Source: Xanthobacteraceae bacterium (GTDB lineage: Bacteria; Pseudomonadota; Alphaproteobacteria; Rhizobiales; Xanthobacteraceae). From it: a stretch of 64,000 bases of DNA. The stretch is taken from positions 297,549-361,548 of the forward strand of contig JARBUD010000002.1 of NCBI GenBank assembly GCA_029239875.1, in the 5' to 3' direction. A program made the position numbers and the translations under genes. This document shows positions 19,313-27,421 of this stretch, in pieces (the first letter of the stretch is position 1; the number at the start of each line of letters is the position of its first letter). The notes under the pieces are model-generated. The model ran no database searches, had not been told where the DNA came from, and saw only the letters and a program-made list of their open reading frames with translations.

Positions 19313-20941
19313 TCACACCCCCGCCGCACCGCCGTCGGCCCGCGGATCATGCGCGCCTTCCAGCCCGGCCTTGCCGGGATGCAGGATCACCGCGCCGGCA
19401 TGGCCCATCATGTCGGAGTAGGCCTCGGGGATGATCTCGACATCGTGACCGGCATCGGCGAGCTGCTCGGCCACCGCGCCGTCGAGCGCGCCCTCGACGC
19501 GCAGATTGACCTTGTCCGAGCCCCAAGTGCGGCCCAGCACCCAGCGCGGCCGGGCGATGGCCTCGCCCAGCGGCACGCCGAACATGGCGTAGCGGCTGAT
19601 CACCGCCGCATTGGTCTGCGGCTGGCCCTCGCCGCCCATGCAGCCGAAGGCGATGAAGCGCCCGTCCGGCAGCTCCGCCATGCCCGGGTTGAGCGTGTGG
19701 AACGGCCGCCGGCCCGGCTGCAGCGGGTTCTTCGCCCGCGGATCGAGCGAGAAGGAGGTGCCGCGATTCTGCATGAGAATGCCCGTCGACGGCAGCACCA
19801 GCCCTGTGCCGAATTCCCAATAGATCGACTGGATGTAGGAAACGCTGACGCCGTTCCTGTCCGCCGCGCCGAGCCAGATCGTGTCGCCGCGCCCGGCCTT
19901 GTGCGGCCAGGGTAGCGCCCGGCGCGGGTCGATGGCGGCGGCCTCGCGGGCGAGCGCGGCCGGGGTGAGGAAGGCGGCGGGATCGTGGGCGAGGTGGTCG
20001 AAGTCGGTGACGATCCTGTCGCGCACTAGGAAGGCGCGCTTGGTCGCCTCGATCAGTCCGTGGATATGGGCGAAGCCTTCCGGCTGAGCGACGCCGAGCT
20101 TATCGAAGATCGACAGGATCAGCAGCGTCGCCAGCCCCTGCGTGGGCGGCGGCGAGGACCACAGTTCCATATTGGCGAGCTTCACGCGCAGCGGCGCGCG
20201 GGTGGTGGCGCGATAGGCTTCGAGATCGGCGCGGGTGATCGGGCTGCCGGCCCGCTCGAGATCGGCGGCGATCTCGCGGCCGACATCGCCGCGGTAATAA
20301 TCGTCGAGCCCGGCGCCGGCGAGCTGTTCCAGCGTGTCGGCGAGGCGCTCATAGCGCAGGACCGCGCCGGCGGCGGGAACCTTGCCGGCCGCCTCCAGGA
20401 AGGTGGCGGCGAAGCCCGGCACGTCCTTCAGCTCGGCAAGCTTCTCGGTGGTGAGGCCGTGCTGCGAGCGGGTGACGGTGACGCCGGCGCGGGCATGGCC
20501 GATGGCGGCCTCCAGCAGCCGGCGCAGCGGCAGGCGCCCGCCGAAGGATTTCGCCGCCTCCAGCGCCAGCATCCAGCCGCCGATCTGGCCGGGCACGGTG
20601 AGCGCGGCGAGCGGGCCGCGCGGCGGGATCACGTCATGGCCGCGGTCGCGATAGAAGGGGATGGTCGCCTTGGCCCCGGCATAGCCGGCCGCCTCGATGT
20701 AGCTGACCTTGCCGGCGGGGTCGCGGATCAGCCAGAAGCCGTCGCCGCCCATCTGCGTCATGTGCGGATAGACCACGGCGATGGCGGCCGCGGCGGCCAG
20801 CGCCGCCTCCACCGCATTGCCGCCTTCCTCCAGCACGGCGCGGCCGGCCTCCGTCGCCTGCCAATGGGGGGTCGCGACCATGCCGGAGCCGGCGCGCGCG
20901 CTCTCGTGAACCCTGTCGTAGACCAACTTCATCTCCGCCAT
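19313..20941 (-). CDS. Gamma-glutamyltransferase family protein (Ntn hydrolase)
   Basis: A 542-residue gamma-glutamyltranspeptidase-like protein, made as a precursor that cleaves itself before a Thr. The small-subunit start region GRGDTIWLGAADRNGVSVSYIQSI contains the candidate nucleophile Thr. GCMGGEGQPQ and LPSTGILMQNRG also match the family. No signal peptide is visible, so unlike E. coli Ggt it may be cytoplasmic and could act on non-glutathione substrates. Start ATG 20941; ATG 20932 is an alternative. Confidence 0.88.
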   Translation of the reverse strand: MAEMKLVYDRVHESARAGSGMVATPHWQATEAGRAVLEEGGNAVEAALAAAAAIAVVYPHMTQMGGDGFWLIRDPAGKVSYIEAAGYAGAKATIPFYRDRGHDVIPPRGPLAALTVPGQIGGWMLALEAAKSFGGRLPLRRLLEAAIGHARAGVTVTRSQHGLTTEKLAELKDVPGFAATFLEAAGKVPAAGAVLRYERLADTLEQLAGAGLDDYYRGDVGREIAADLERAGSPITRADLEAYRATTRAPLRVKLANMELWSSPPPTQGLATLLILSIFDKLGVAQPEGFAHIHGLIEATKRAFLVRDRIVTDFDHLAHDPAAFLTPAALAREAAAIDPRRALPWPHKAGRGDTIWLGAADRNGVSVSYIQSIYWEFGTGLVLPSTGILMQNRGTSFSLDPRAKNPLQPGRRPFHTLNPGMAELPDGRFIAFGCMGGEGQPQTNAAVISRYAMFGVPLGEAIARPRWVLGRTWGSDKVNLRVEGALDGAVAEQLADAGHDVEIIPEAYSDMMGHAGAVILHPGKAGLEGAHDPRADGGAAGV

Positions 20942-21012
20942 CGGGCGGGCAACTTGACCCGCGCGGCCGGGCATAGCAGTTTGCGCGCCGCCTAATAAGA
21001 CGGAAGAGACGT

Positions 21013-21252
21013 ATGACCACGGGCCGACGCATTCGCTGGGACCATGTCAGCACGGTGCTGAGCGCCGCCATCCTGCTCGGCGCCGAGCTGATCGGCGCGG
21101 GCCTGGCGGCCGGCTGGGCGATCGCGGCGCTGTTCGACGCCAACTGGATGTGGGAGCTGGCCTTCGAGGGCGCCTTCGGCCTGCTGGCGCTCTACGGCAT
21201 CTATCGCTTCGTGATGAAGGCGAAGTCGGTCGAGCCCTTCGTGGAGGGGTGA
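21013..21252 (+). CDS. Small two-helix membrane protein, function unknown
   Basis: A 79-residue protein with two predicted transmembrane helices, about residues 12-41 (VSTVLSAAILLGAELIGAGL...) and 48-66 (LAFEGAFGLLALYGIYRFV), and a basic N-terminus. I recognise no domain. It is divergent from the gamma-glutamyltransferase gene and is followed by a family B repeat. Codon use looks coding. Confidence 0.65.
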   Translation: MTTGRRIRWDHVSTVLSAAILLGAELIGAGLAAGWAIAALFDANWMWELAFEGAFGLLALYGIYRFVMKAKSVEPFVEG

Positions 21253-21293
21253 GAAGACCGTCTCTTCGCTTCGGTCGAATCATTTCCACGGTC

Positions 21294-21381
21294 GTCATCC
21301 CGGCCGAAGCGAAGCGGAGAGCCGGGATCGCTCTCCATTCTGGGCACGATCCCGGATCGGCCTTTGGCCGTCCGGGATGAC
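21294..21381. repeat. Dispersed palindromic repeat, family B (copy 5)
   Basis: GTCATCCCGG...CCGGGATGAC arms; the interior GAGAGCCGGGATCG is shared with the copy at 10404. Confidence 0.8.
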
Positions 21382-21559
21382 GATGGTGAGAAATCGGCTG
21401 CGGCCGAACCCCTTTCCCACCCCTTGAATACCGCCTCATCGCTGAGCACGCGGATATTTCGGGCGTATGCGATAATTCTCGCAAAACCCGCTTGCATGTG
21501 ACGGCATAAATCCATACATCGCGTCTCGCCCAATTTCGCACGTGCCTGTGGTCGCGTGC

Positions 21560-21971
21560 CGATCGGCGGAGTTCCGGACAAGAGGCCGGAGTACCGCCGG
21601 GAAGATCGGTAGCCGGAGGCGAAACCGGCGCACCTCGCTCTCAGCGGGGAACGTGACTTGAAGCAACGACGTAGCGGGCTTTTTTGGTCTCTGTCGGCCC
21701 TCCAAAGGTCGGGAAACTGAAGAGGCACTACTTCTTGCCGGGCGTGCGGTTCGGGTTCTCCCAAACCAAGCGAAGGCATCGATCGGACGCCGGCGCTCTC
21801 CACATGCGCTGAGCGATCGCATCGCTGCCACGGCTCCAATCATCCGGCCTTTCGGCAATTGCCGTGCGGCCGGCGAGCGGATGCGCATTCTCGCCATGGA
21901 CGCGGCACAGTCGCGCCGCGGGCGGGTGTTCACATCCACGGGTCGAAGCTTCGGGTCCTTGGGGAATTGCC
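21560..21971 (+). promoter_or_regulatory. Candidate structured leader of ornithine decarboxylase (possible speF RNA)
   Basis: In Alphaproteobacteria the speF RNA motif precedes ornithine decarboxylase genes and is several hundred bases long. The position and length here fit. Visible elements are GCCGG/CCGGC at about 21611, a T6 run at 21680-21685, and the stem-loop CCGGCC-TTT-CGGCAATTGCCG-TGC-GGCCGG at 21844-21873. I cannot check the speF consensus by eye, so this rests on context. Confidence 0.35.
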
Positions 21972-23102
21972 ATGACCGACCGTATTCGCGAATTCCTGCG
22001 CAACCGACGCGAGGATGGTCCCTGCGTCGTCGTCGACCTCGACGTGGTGCGCGCCAACTATGCCGCCTTCGCCCGGGCGCTGCCGGACACCCGCGTGTTC
22101 TACGCGGTGAAGGCGAACCCCGATCCGGCGATCCTTTCCGCGCTCGCCGAGCTCGGCTCCTGCTTCGATTGCGCCTCGGTCGCCGAGATCATGATGGCGC
22201 TCGCGGCCGGCGCCACGCCCGACCGCATCTCCTTCGGCAACACCATCAAGAAGGAGCGCGATGTGGCGCGCGCCTTCGAGCTCGGCGTGCGCCTGTTCGC
22301 CGTCGACTGCGAGGCCGAGGTCGAGAAGATCGCCCGCGTCGCTGCCGGCGCCAAGGTGTTCTGCCGCATCCTGTGCGACGGCGCCGGCGCCGAATGGCCG
22401 CTGTCGCGCAAGTTCGGCTGCGTACCGGAGATGGCGGTCGACGTGCTCGAGCACGCGCACCGGCTGGGGCTGGAGGCCTATGGCGTCTCCTTCCACGTCG
22501 GCTCGCAGCAGAAGAACGTCGAGGCCTGGGATTCGGCGCTGGCTTCCGCCTCGCAGATCTTCCGCGAGTGCATGGAGCGCGGCTTCTCGCTGTCGCTGGT
22601 CAATCTCGGCGGCGGCTTCCCGGCCAAGTACCTGCAGGACGTCCCGGCCGCCGAGGCCTATGGCGAGGCGATCTTCCGCGCCCTGTCGCGGCACTTCGGC
22701 AACGCCATCCCGCAGACCATCATCGAGCCGGGCCGCGGCATGGTCGGCGCGGCCGGCCTGATCGAGGCCGAGGTGGTGCTGATCTCGAAGAAGGCGGCGG
22801 ATGACGACATGCGCTGGGTCTATCTCGACATCGGCAAGTTCGGCGGCCTCGCCGAGACGATGGAGGAGGCGATCCGCTATCCGCTTGTGACGCCGCGCGA
22901 CGGCGACGCGATGGAGCCCTGCGTGCTCGCCGGCCCGACCTGCGATTCGGCCGACGTCCTGTACGAGAAGACCCCGGTGATGCTGCCGGTGTCGCTCGCC
23001 ATCGGCGACAAGGTGCTGATCGAGGCTACCGGTGCCTACACCACCACCTATTCGGCGGTGGCGTTCAACGGCTTCGACCCGCTCCGATCCTACGTGATCT
23101 GA
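21972..23102 (+). CDS. Ornithine decarboxylase (group IV, alanine-racemase fold; possibly ornithine/lysine)
   Basis: PLP enzyme that decarboxylates ornithine to putrescine, the entry to polyamine synthesis. The 376-residue protein has the PLP lysine in FYAVKANP (Lys47), the GVSFHVGSQ segment, the glycine loop LVNLGGGFPAKY, EPGRGMVG, and the active-site Cys motif GPTCDSADVLYE from the partner subunit. ATG 21972 follows GGGGA. The upstream leader is long and gene-free. Lysine decarboxylase activity cannot be excluded. Confidence 0.93.
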   Translation: MTDRIREFLRNRREDGPCVVVDLDVVRANYAAFARALPDTRVFYAVKANPDPAILSALAELGSCFDCASVAEIMMALAAGATPDRISFGNTIKKERDVARAFELGVRLFAVDCEAEVEKIARVAAGAKVFCRILCDGAGAEWPLSRKFGCVPEMAVDVLEHAHRLGLEAYGVSFHVGSQQKNVEAWDSALASASQIFRECMERGFSLSLVNLGGGFPAKYLQDVPAAEAYGEAIFRALSRHFGNAIPQTIIEPGRGMVGAAGLIEAEVVLISKKAADDDMRWVYLDIGKFGGLAETMEEAIRYPLVTPRDGDAMEPCVLAGPTCDSADVLYEKTPVMLPVSLAIGDKVLIEATGAYTTTYSAVAFNGFDPLRSYVI

Positions 23103-23176
23103 GCGGGGCGACCCCCCGACCTTCACAATTCCCCTTCACCTCTTTTTCCCGGTCATGCCGGGTTTTGGAGGCCGTC

Positions 23177-23758
23177 ATGCTCGCCACTACCGCCCCGGTC
23201 ATCTCCCTCGAGACCGCCGCCGACATCGCCCAGCGCGAAGCGCTGCTGGACCTTTCCTTCGGCCGCGCCGCCCGCCTCGCCAAGACGAGCGAGCGCCTGC
23301 GCGAAGGCCGCAAGCCGGCCGAGGGCCTCGCCTTCGCCGCCCACGGCCCGGACGGGCGTGTGATCGCCACGCTGCGCTTGTGGCATGTCGCGGCCGGCCC
23401 CGGCCGGCCGGCGCTGCTGCTCGGCCCGCTGGCCGTGCATCCCTGGTTCCGCGACCGCGGGCTGGGCGGGGCGATGATGTCGACCGCCATCAACGAGGCG
23501 GCGCTGCGCGGCCATGGCGCGATCATGCTGGTCGGCGACGCGCCCTACTATGCGCGCTTCGGCTTCGACGTCGCGCTGGCCGAAGGCCTGTGGCTGCCGG
23601 GCTCGTTCGACCGCAGCCGCTTCCTCGGGCTGGAGCTGGTTTCCGGCGCGCTCGAAGGCGCGCGGGGCCTCGTCAGCCCGACCGGCGAGATGGAAGCGCT
23701 GCCGAGCCTCGACGAGCTCGTCACCCGCGCCGCGCCGGAGATGAAGCGCTCGGCGTGA
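23177..23758 (+). CDS. GNAT family N-acetyltransferase
   Basis: A 193-residue GNAT acetyltransferase. The acetyl-CoA pyrophosphate loop is VHPWFRDRGLGGAMMS, and the C-terminal part YYARFGFDVA matches YhbS-like proteins. GGAGG lies five bases before ATG 23177; the TTG at 23165 is less likely. It follows ornithine decarboxylase by 74 bases, an arrangement seen in other Rhizobiales. Acting on a polyamine is an attractive guess, but nothing in the sequence proves it. Confidence 0.87.
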   Translation: MLATTAPVISLETAADIAQREALLDLSFGRAARLAKTSERLREGRKPAEGLAFAAHGPDGRVIATLRLWHVAAGPGRPALLLGPLAVHPWFRDRGLGGAMMSTAINEAALRGHGAIMLVGDAPYYARFGFDVALAEGLWLPGSFDRSRFLGLELVSGALEGARGLVSPTGEMEALPSLDELVTRAAPEMKRSA

Positions 23759-23765
23759 ATCCAAA

Positions 23766-23787
23766 AGGGGCGGCACAGGCCGCCCCT
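23766..23787 (+). terminator. Hairpin terminator after the acetyltransferase gene
   Basis: AGGGGCGGC-ACAG-GCCGCCCCT is a perfect 9-bp stem with a 4-base loop, starting eight bases after the stop codon. The following tract (AGGTTT) is only weakly T-rich. Confidence 0.65.
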
Positions 23788-23840
23788 AGGTTTCATCATC
23801 ATCCCGGCCGAAGCCGGAGAGCCACTCCCCCATAAACACG

Positions 23841-23926
23841 ACGTCATGGCCGGGCTTGTCCCGGCCATCCACGTCTTTAGGCCATAAGGAAGTCGTGGAG
23901 GCCCGGCCCAAGGCCGGGCATGACGT
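23841..23926. repeat. Dispersed palindromic repeat, family C (copy 2)
   Basis: ACGTCATGGCCGGGC...GCCGGGCATGACGT are exact inverted arms; the interior is GGCCATCCACG/CGTGGAGGCCC. A degenerate scrap of family B (CATCCCGGCCGAAGCCGGAGAGCC) precedes it at about 23800. Confidence 0.75.
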
Positions 23927-23946
23927 CCTTCTTGAAGTGGCCGATC

Positions 23947-24363
23947 TCAGCCTACGCTCAATTCCACCGGGATATTCCCGCGCGTCGCCTTGGAGTAGGG
24001 GCACATCTGGTGCGCCGCCTCCAGCACCTCTTTGGTCTCCTGCGCGGTGAGCGCCGGCGCCTTGAGCGAGAGCTTGGCGGCGAGGCTGAAGCCGTCGTCG
24101 CCCTTCACCAGTGACACTGCCACGGTGACAGCGGCACCGGTGACATCGAGCTTCTTCTGGTGGCCGACAGCCTCCACCGCCGAGCCGAAGCAGGCGGCGT
24201 AGCCTGTGGCGAACAAATGCTCGGGCGTGGTCTTGCCGGGCTCCAGCACGCCGTTCTTCGGCATGGCGAGGTCGACGGAGACCGAGCCGTCGCTGGTCTG
24301 CGAATGGCCGTTGCGTCCGCCGATGGCGGTGGCGGTGCCGGTGAAGAGGACGGTGCCGGACAT
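23947..24363 (-). CDS. OsmC/Ohr family organic hydroperoxide resistance protein
   Basis: A 138-residue peroxidase of the Ohr/OsmC family that reduces organic hydroperoxides with two cysteines. Both are present: Cys in GYAACFGSAVE (about residue 59) and Cys in HQMCPYSKATRGNI (about residue 121). The N-terminal GRNGHSQTSDGSVSVDLAMP is typical of Ohr. No OhrR-type regulator lies beside it. It is divergent from ygfZ. Ohr is more likely than OsmC because of the length and the GRNG motif. Confidence 0.93.
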   Translation of the reverse strand: MSGTVLFTGTATAIGGRNGHSQTSDGSVSVDLAMPKNGVLEPGKTTPEHLFATGYAACFGSAVEAVGHQKKLDVTGAAVTVAVSLVKGDDGFSLAAKLSLKAPALTAQETKEVLEAAHQMCPYSKATRGNIPVELSVG

Positions 24364-24605
24364 GGAGCTCTCCTTGAGGGTTGTGCCCTGGGACGGGCGT
24401 AAGATGGGGGCCGCCTGCTAAGATGGTGCGACGGCGGCAGCGGGCAACCGGCGGCACGGCCAGCCTTTGCTCCGTCGCACGGGCGGGTTTCCGCCGGCGG
24501 GCAATGTTCTTGCTTCGTTTCGTTTTCCCTTGCCCGAAGCCGGCGCAGGGCTTACCTCTCGGGCAACTCGCCCGCGTTGCGGGCTCACATATCCGGAACG
24601 GATCC

Positions 24606-25454
24606 ATGCCCATCGCGATCCTCAAGGAGCGCGCCGTCGTCCGCATCGCCGGAGCCGACGCCGCGCATTTCCTCGACAATCTGCTCACCGCCCGCACGCC
24701 CGAGCCCGGCGAGGCCCGCTATTCGGCCTTGCTCACACCGCAGGGCAAGATCGTCGCCGACATGATCGTCGTTGCCACCGAGGGCGGCTTCCGGCTCGAC
24801 GTGCCGCGCCTCGTGGTGCCCGATCTCGTCAAGCGCCTGCAGCTCTACCGGCTGCGGGCCAAGGTGGAGATCGGCGTGCTCGACGACCTCGTGGTCGCCG
24901 TGGCCTGGGGCGGGGCGAGCCCGCTGGTCGACACCTTCGCCTATGACGACCCGCGCCTGCCCGAGCTCGGCCGGCGCTTCCTGCTGCCGGCGGGCGAAGC
25001 CTCGCAGATCGCCATGGTGCCGGAGGCGCAGTGGCATGCCCACCGCATCGCGCTCGGCGTGCCGGAAGGCGGCATGGACTTCCTCTATGGCGACGCCTTC
25101 CCGCACGAGGCGGACATGGACCAGCTCGGCGGCATCGACTTCGACAAGGGCTGCTATGTCGGCCAGGAGATCGTCAGCCGCATGCAGCACCGCGGCACGG
25201 CGCGCACCCGCATCATCCCCTTCGCGCTGTGCGGTCCCTCGCCGGCCGAGGGCACGCCGATCATTGCCGGCGGCAAGTCGATCGGCCGGCTCGGCTCGGG
25301 CGTCGAGGGCCGGGCGCTCGGCCTCGTCCGCCTCGACCGGCTGGAGGAGGCGCGCGCGGCGCGCCACGTGATCGAGGCCGACGGTTCGGCGCTGGTGCCC
25401 GAGCGGCCCGACTGGGTGAACTTCCCCGTCCCCGGCACGGAGAGCGTGGCGTGA
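24606..25454 (+). CDS. ygfZ: Folate-binding protein YgfZ/GcvT family
   Basis: Folate-dependent protein (IBA57 family) that helps maintain certain Fe-S enzymes such as the radical SAM enzyme MiaB. The 282-residue protein carries the signature KGCYVGQEIVSRMQHRG, with its conserved Cys, near residue 180. ATG 24606 gives the usual start; a long upstream open stretch lacks family similarity. Its stop overlaps the next gene's GTG by four bases (GTGA). It heads a four-gene coupled operon. Confidence 0.93.
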   Translation: MPIAILKERAVVRIAGADAAHFLDNLLTARTPEPGEARYSALLTPQGKIVADMIVVATEGGFRLDVPRLVVPDLVKRLQLYRLRAKVEIGVLDDLVVAVAWGGASPLVDTFAYDDPRLPELGRRFLLPAGEASQIAMVPEAQWHAHRIALGVPEGGMDFLYGDAFPHEADMDQLGGIDFDKGCYVGQEIVSRMQHRGTARTRIIPFALCGPSPAEGTPIIAGGKSIGRLGSGVEGRALGLVRLDRLEEARAARHVIEADGSALVPERPDWVNFPVPGTESVA

Positions 25455-26035
25455 ACGTGCATCTCCATCCCGACGGCGTCACACGCTGCGCCTGGTGCGG
25501 CACCGACCCGCTCTATGTCGCCTATCACGACACGGAATGGGGCGTGCCCGAATATGACGACCGGGCGCTGTTCGAGAAGCTGATCCTCGACGGCTTCCAG
25601 GCCGGCCTCGCCTGGATCACCATCCTGCGCAAGCGCGACGGTTTTCGCGCGGCGTTCGACGGGTTCGAGCCAGAGCTGATTGCTCGTTACGGATCCGAAA
25701 AGGTCGAGGCGCTGATGCAGGATGCCGGCATCATCCGCAACCGCTCCAAGATCGTCTCGACCATCCGCTCGGCGCAGTCCTATCTGGACATCATGGAGCG
25801 CGGGCCGGGCTTCTCGAAGCTGCTCTGGGACATCAACGGCCCGGTGCTCGACAACAGGCGCCGCGAGGGCGATCCGCCCATCGTCACCTCGCCGGTGGCG
25901 CAGGCCATGTCGAAGGAGCTGAAGTCGCGCGGCTTCAACTTCGTCGGCCCGACCATCGTCTACGCCTTCATGCAGGCCGTCGGCATGGTGAACGACCATG
26001 CGGTCACCTGCCATCGGCACGGTGCGAGCCAATGA
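25451..26035 (+). CDS. tag: DNA-3-methyladenine glycosylase I
   Basis: Tag excises 3-methyladenine from alkylated DNA. The 194-residue helix-hairpin-helix glycosylase has RCAWCGTDPLYVAYHDTEWGVP, LILDGFQAGLAWITILRKR, and a C-terminal HAVTCHRH. The zinc ligands (Cys and His near the N-terminus, His and Cys near the C-terminus) are all visible. The start is GTG 25451, overlapping the ygfZ stop by four bases. The next gene begins 10 bases after the stop. Confidence 0.95.
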   Translation: MNVHLHPDGVTRCAWCGTDPLYVAYHDTEWGVPEYDDRALFEKLILDGFQAGLAWITILRKRDGFRAAFDGFEPELIARYGSEKVEALMQDAGIIRNRSKIVSTIRSAQSYLDIMERGPGFSKLLWDINGPVLDNRRREGDPPIVTSPVAQAMSKELKSRGFNFVGPTIVYAFMQAVGMVNDHAVTCHRHGASQ

Positions 26036-26045
26036 GGATTGTCGC

Positions 26046-26714
26046 GTGACCTTCCGTGCGAAGGACGCCCGTGCGTGGCAGCGCATGCTGTCCGGGCGCC
26101 GGCTCGACCTCATCAACCCTTCGCCGCTCGACATCGAGATCGAGGACATCGCCCACGGCCTCGCGCGCGTCGCGCGCTGGAACGGCCAGACCAGCGGCGG
26201 GCACATCTTCTCGGTCGCCCAGCATTCGGTGCTGGTGGAGCTGATCGCCCGTCGGCAGGCGACGACGCGCGGCGCCGATCTCGATCGCCGCTGGCGCCTC
26301 GCCACGCTGCTGCACGACGCGCCGGAATATGTGGTCGGCGACATGATCAGCCCGTTCAAGGCGGTGCTGGGCGGCGACTACAAGGTCGTGGAGGCGCGCC
26401 TGCTCATGGCGGTGAGCCTGCGCTTCGGCCTGCCGGCGCACTGGCCGGCGTCGCTGGTGAAGCTGGTGAAATCCGCCGACCGCGCCAGCGCCTTCCTCGA
26501 GGCGACGCGCCTCGCCGGCTTCGAGCTCGCCGAGGCCAGGCGCTTCTTCGGCACGCCCTTCCCGCTCGACATGGCGGCGGAGCGGGAGTACCTGACCCCC
26601 TGGAGCGCCGAGGAGGCGAAGGTGCGCTTCCTCGCCCGCTTCCACGAACTGGCCGCCGCGCCGGCCGATGCCGCGGCGAAGACGGCGGCCGATACTGCCG
26701 GAACGTCACCATGA
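26046..26714 (+). CDS. HD-domain hydrolase (YfbR/5'-nucleotidase-like)
   Basis: A 222-residue HD-domain phosphohydrolase. HIFSVAQHSVLV supplies the first His, LLHDAPEYVVGDM the HD pair, and KSADRASAFLEATRL the distal Asp, so the metal site is complete. It resembles the YfbR deoxynucleoside monophosphatase group, but the length and C-terminus differ. I choose GTG 26046, with GAGGA upstream. It ends overlapping the next gene's ATG (ATGA). Confidence 0.85.
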   Translation: MTFRAKDARAWQRMLSGRRLDLINPSPLDIEIEDIAHGLARVARWNGQTSGGHIFSVAQHSVLVELIARRQATTRGADLDRRWRLATLLHDAPEYVVGDMISPFKAVLGGDYKVVEARLLMAVSLRFGLPAHWPASLVKLVKSADRASAFLEATRLAGFELAEARRFFGTPFPLDMAAEREYLTPWSAEEAKVRFLARFHELAAAPADAAAKTAADTAGTSP

Positions 26715-27217
26715 TCCATGTCTGCCCGCTCTCCCGCCTCGAAGAGACCGTCGTCCGCACCAGGGCGGCCCATATCCTCAGCGTGATCAATCTCGGCACG
26801 CCGGTGGCGCGGCCGGTTGGGGTGATCGAGGAGAACCACCTCTTCGTCGGCATGAACGACATCACCGCCCCGCAGGAGGGGCTGATCCATCCAGCTGCCG
26901 AGCATGTCGACGCCATCCTCGGCTTCGCCCGCCGCTGGCCGCGCTCGGCGCCGCTGGTGGTGCACTGCTATGCCGGCATCAGCCGCTCCACCGCCTCGGC
27001 CTATATCGTCGCCTGCGCGCTGGCGCCCGAGCGCGACGAGGCGGAGATCGCCCTGGCCTTGCGCGCGGCCTCGCCGGTGGCGACGCCCAACGCGCTGATC
27101 GTCTCGCTCGCCGACGCGGCGCTTGGCCGGCAGGGCCGCATGGTCGCCGCCATCGCAGCCATCGGCCGGGGCACCGACGCCTTCGAGAACGAGCCCTTCG
27201 AGCTCAGCCTGGCGTAG
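26711..27217 (+). CDS. Dual-specificity/tyrosine phosphatase-like protein (Cys-X5-Arg)
   Basis: A 168-residue protein with the protein tyrosine phosphatase loop VHCYAGISRSTASAY (Cys86, Arg92) and the preceding VGMNDITAP, which supplies a candidate general-acid Asp. It starts at ATG 26711 with a four-base overlap on the HD gene. Being the last of the coupled set ygfZ-tag-HD-phosphatase, it may act on a nucleotide or phosphoinositide-like substrate rather than on protein; the sequence does not decide. Confidence 0.85.
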   Translation: MIHVCPLSRLEETVVRTRAAHILSVINLGTPVARPVGVIEENHLFVGMNDITAPQEGLIHPAAEHVDAILGFARRWPRSAPLVVHCYAGISRSTASAYIVACALAPERDEAEIALALRAASPVATPNALIVSLADAALGRQGRMVAAIAAIGRGTDAFENEPFELSLA

Positions 27218-27260
27218 CCCCGATTCCCATCGACTGAAGACATCCCCGCCTCTGGCGAGG

Positions 27261-27313
27261 CGCCCGGCCTGCGTGCATCATGCAAGCGCTTGTTGCATGC
27301 GGCGCGCCGGGCG
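27261..27313. promoter_or_regulatory. Extended inverted repeat upstream of cytochrome c gene
   Basis: The outer arms CGCCCGGC (27261-27268) and GCCGGGCG (27306-27313) enclose the inner arms CATGCAA (27279-27285) and TTGCATG (27293-27299). It starts 44 bases after the phosphatase stop and 109 bases before the cytochrome start. It could be a terminator without a T-run, or a regulator site. Confidence 0.4.
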
Positions 27314-27421
27314 TCGCGCTCTGGCGGAGTCACGGGCAGGCCGGCTGCGGGAGCCGGCCGAACCGGGGAGTCGATCCAAGAAAGGCGCGGGACGGGCCGC
27401 GTGGAATGGGGAGCGGTTATC

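Larger units (their letters stand above)
21253..21971. other. 719-base gene-free stretch upstream of ornithine decarboxylase
   Basis: A family B repeat occupies 21294-21381. The remainder has lower G+C than its surroundings and no recognisable coding sequence on either strand. It contains hairpins, a T6 run at 21680-21685 and a strong stem-loop at 21844-21873, which suits a long 5' leader for the ornithine decarboxylase mRNA. Confidence 0.6.

Noticed and set aside
21436..21939. Possible gene on the minus strand upstream of ornithine decarboxylase
   Set aside because: The Arg-rich translation has no motif or ribosome site, and the region is better explained as a leader.
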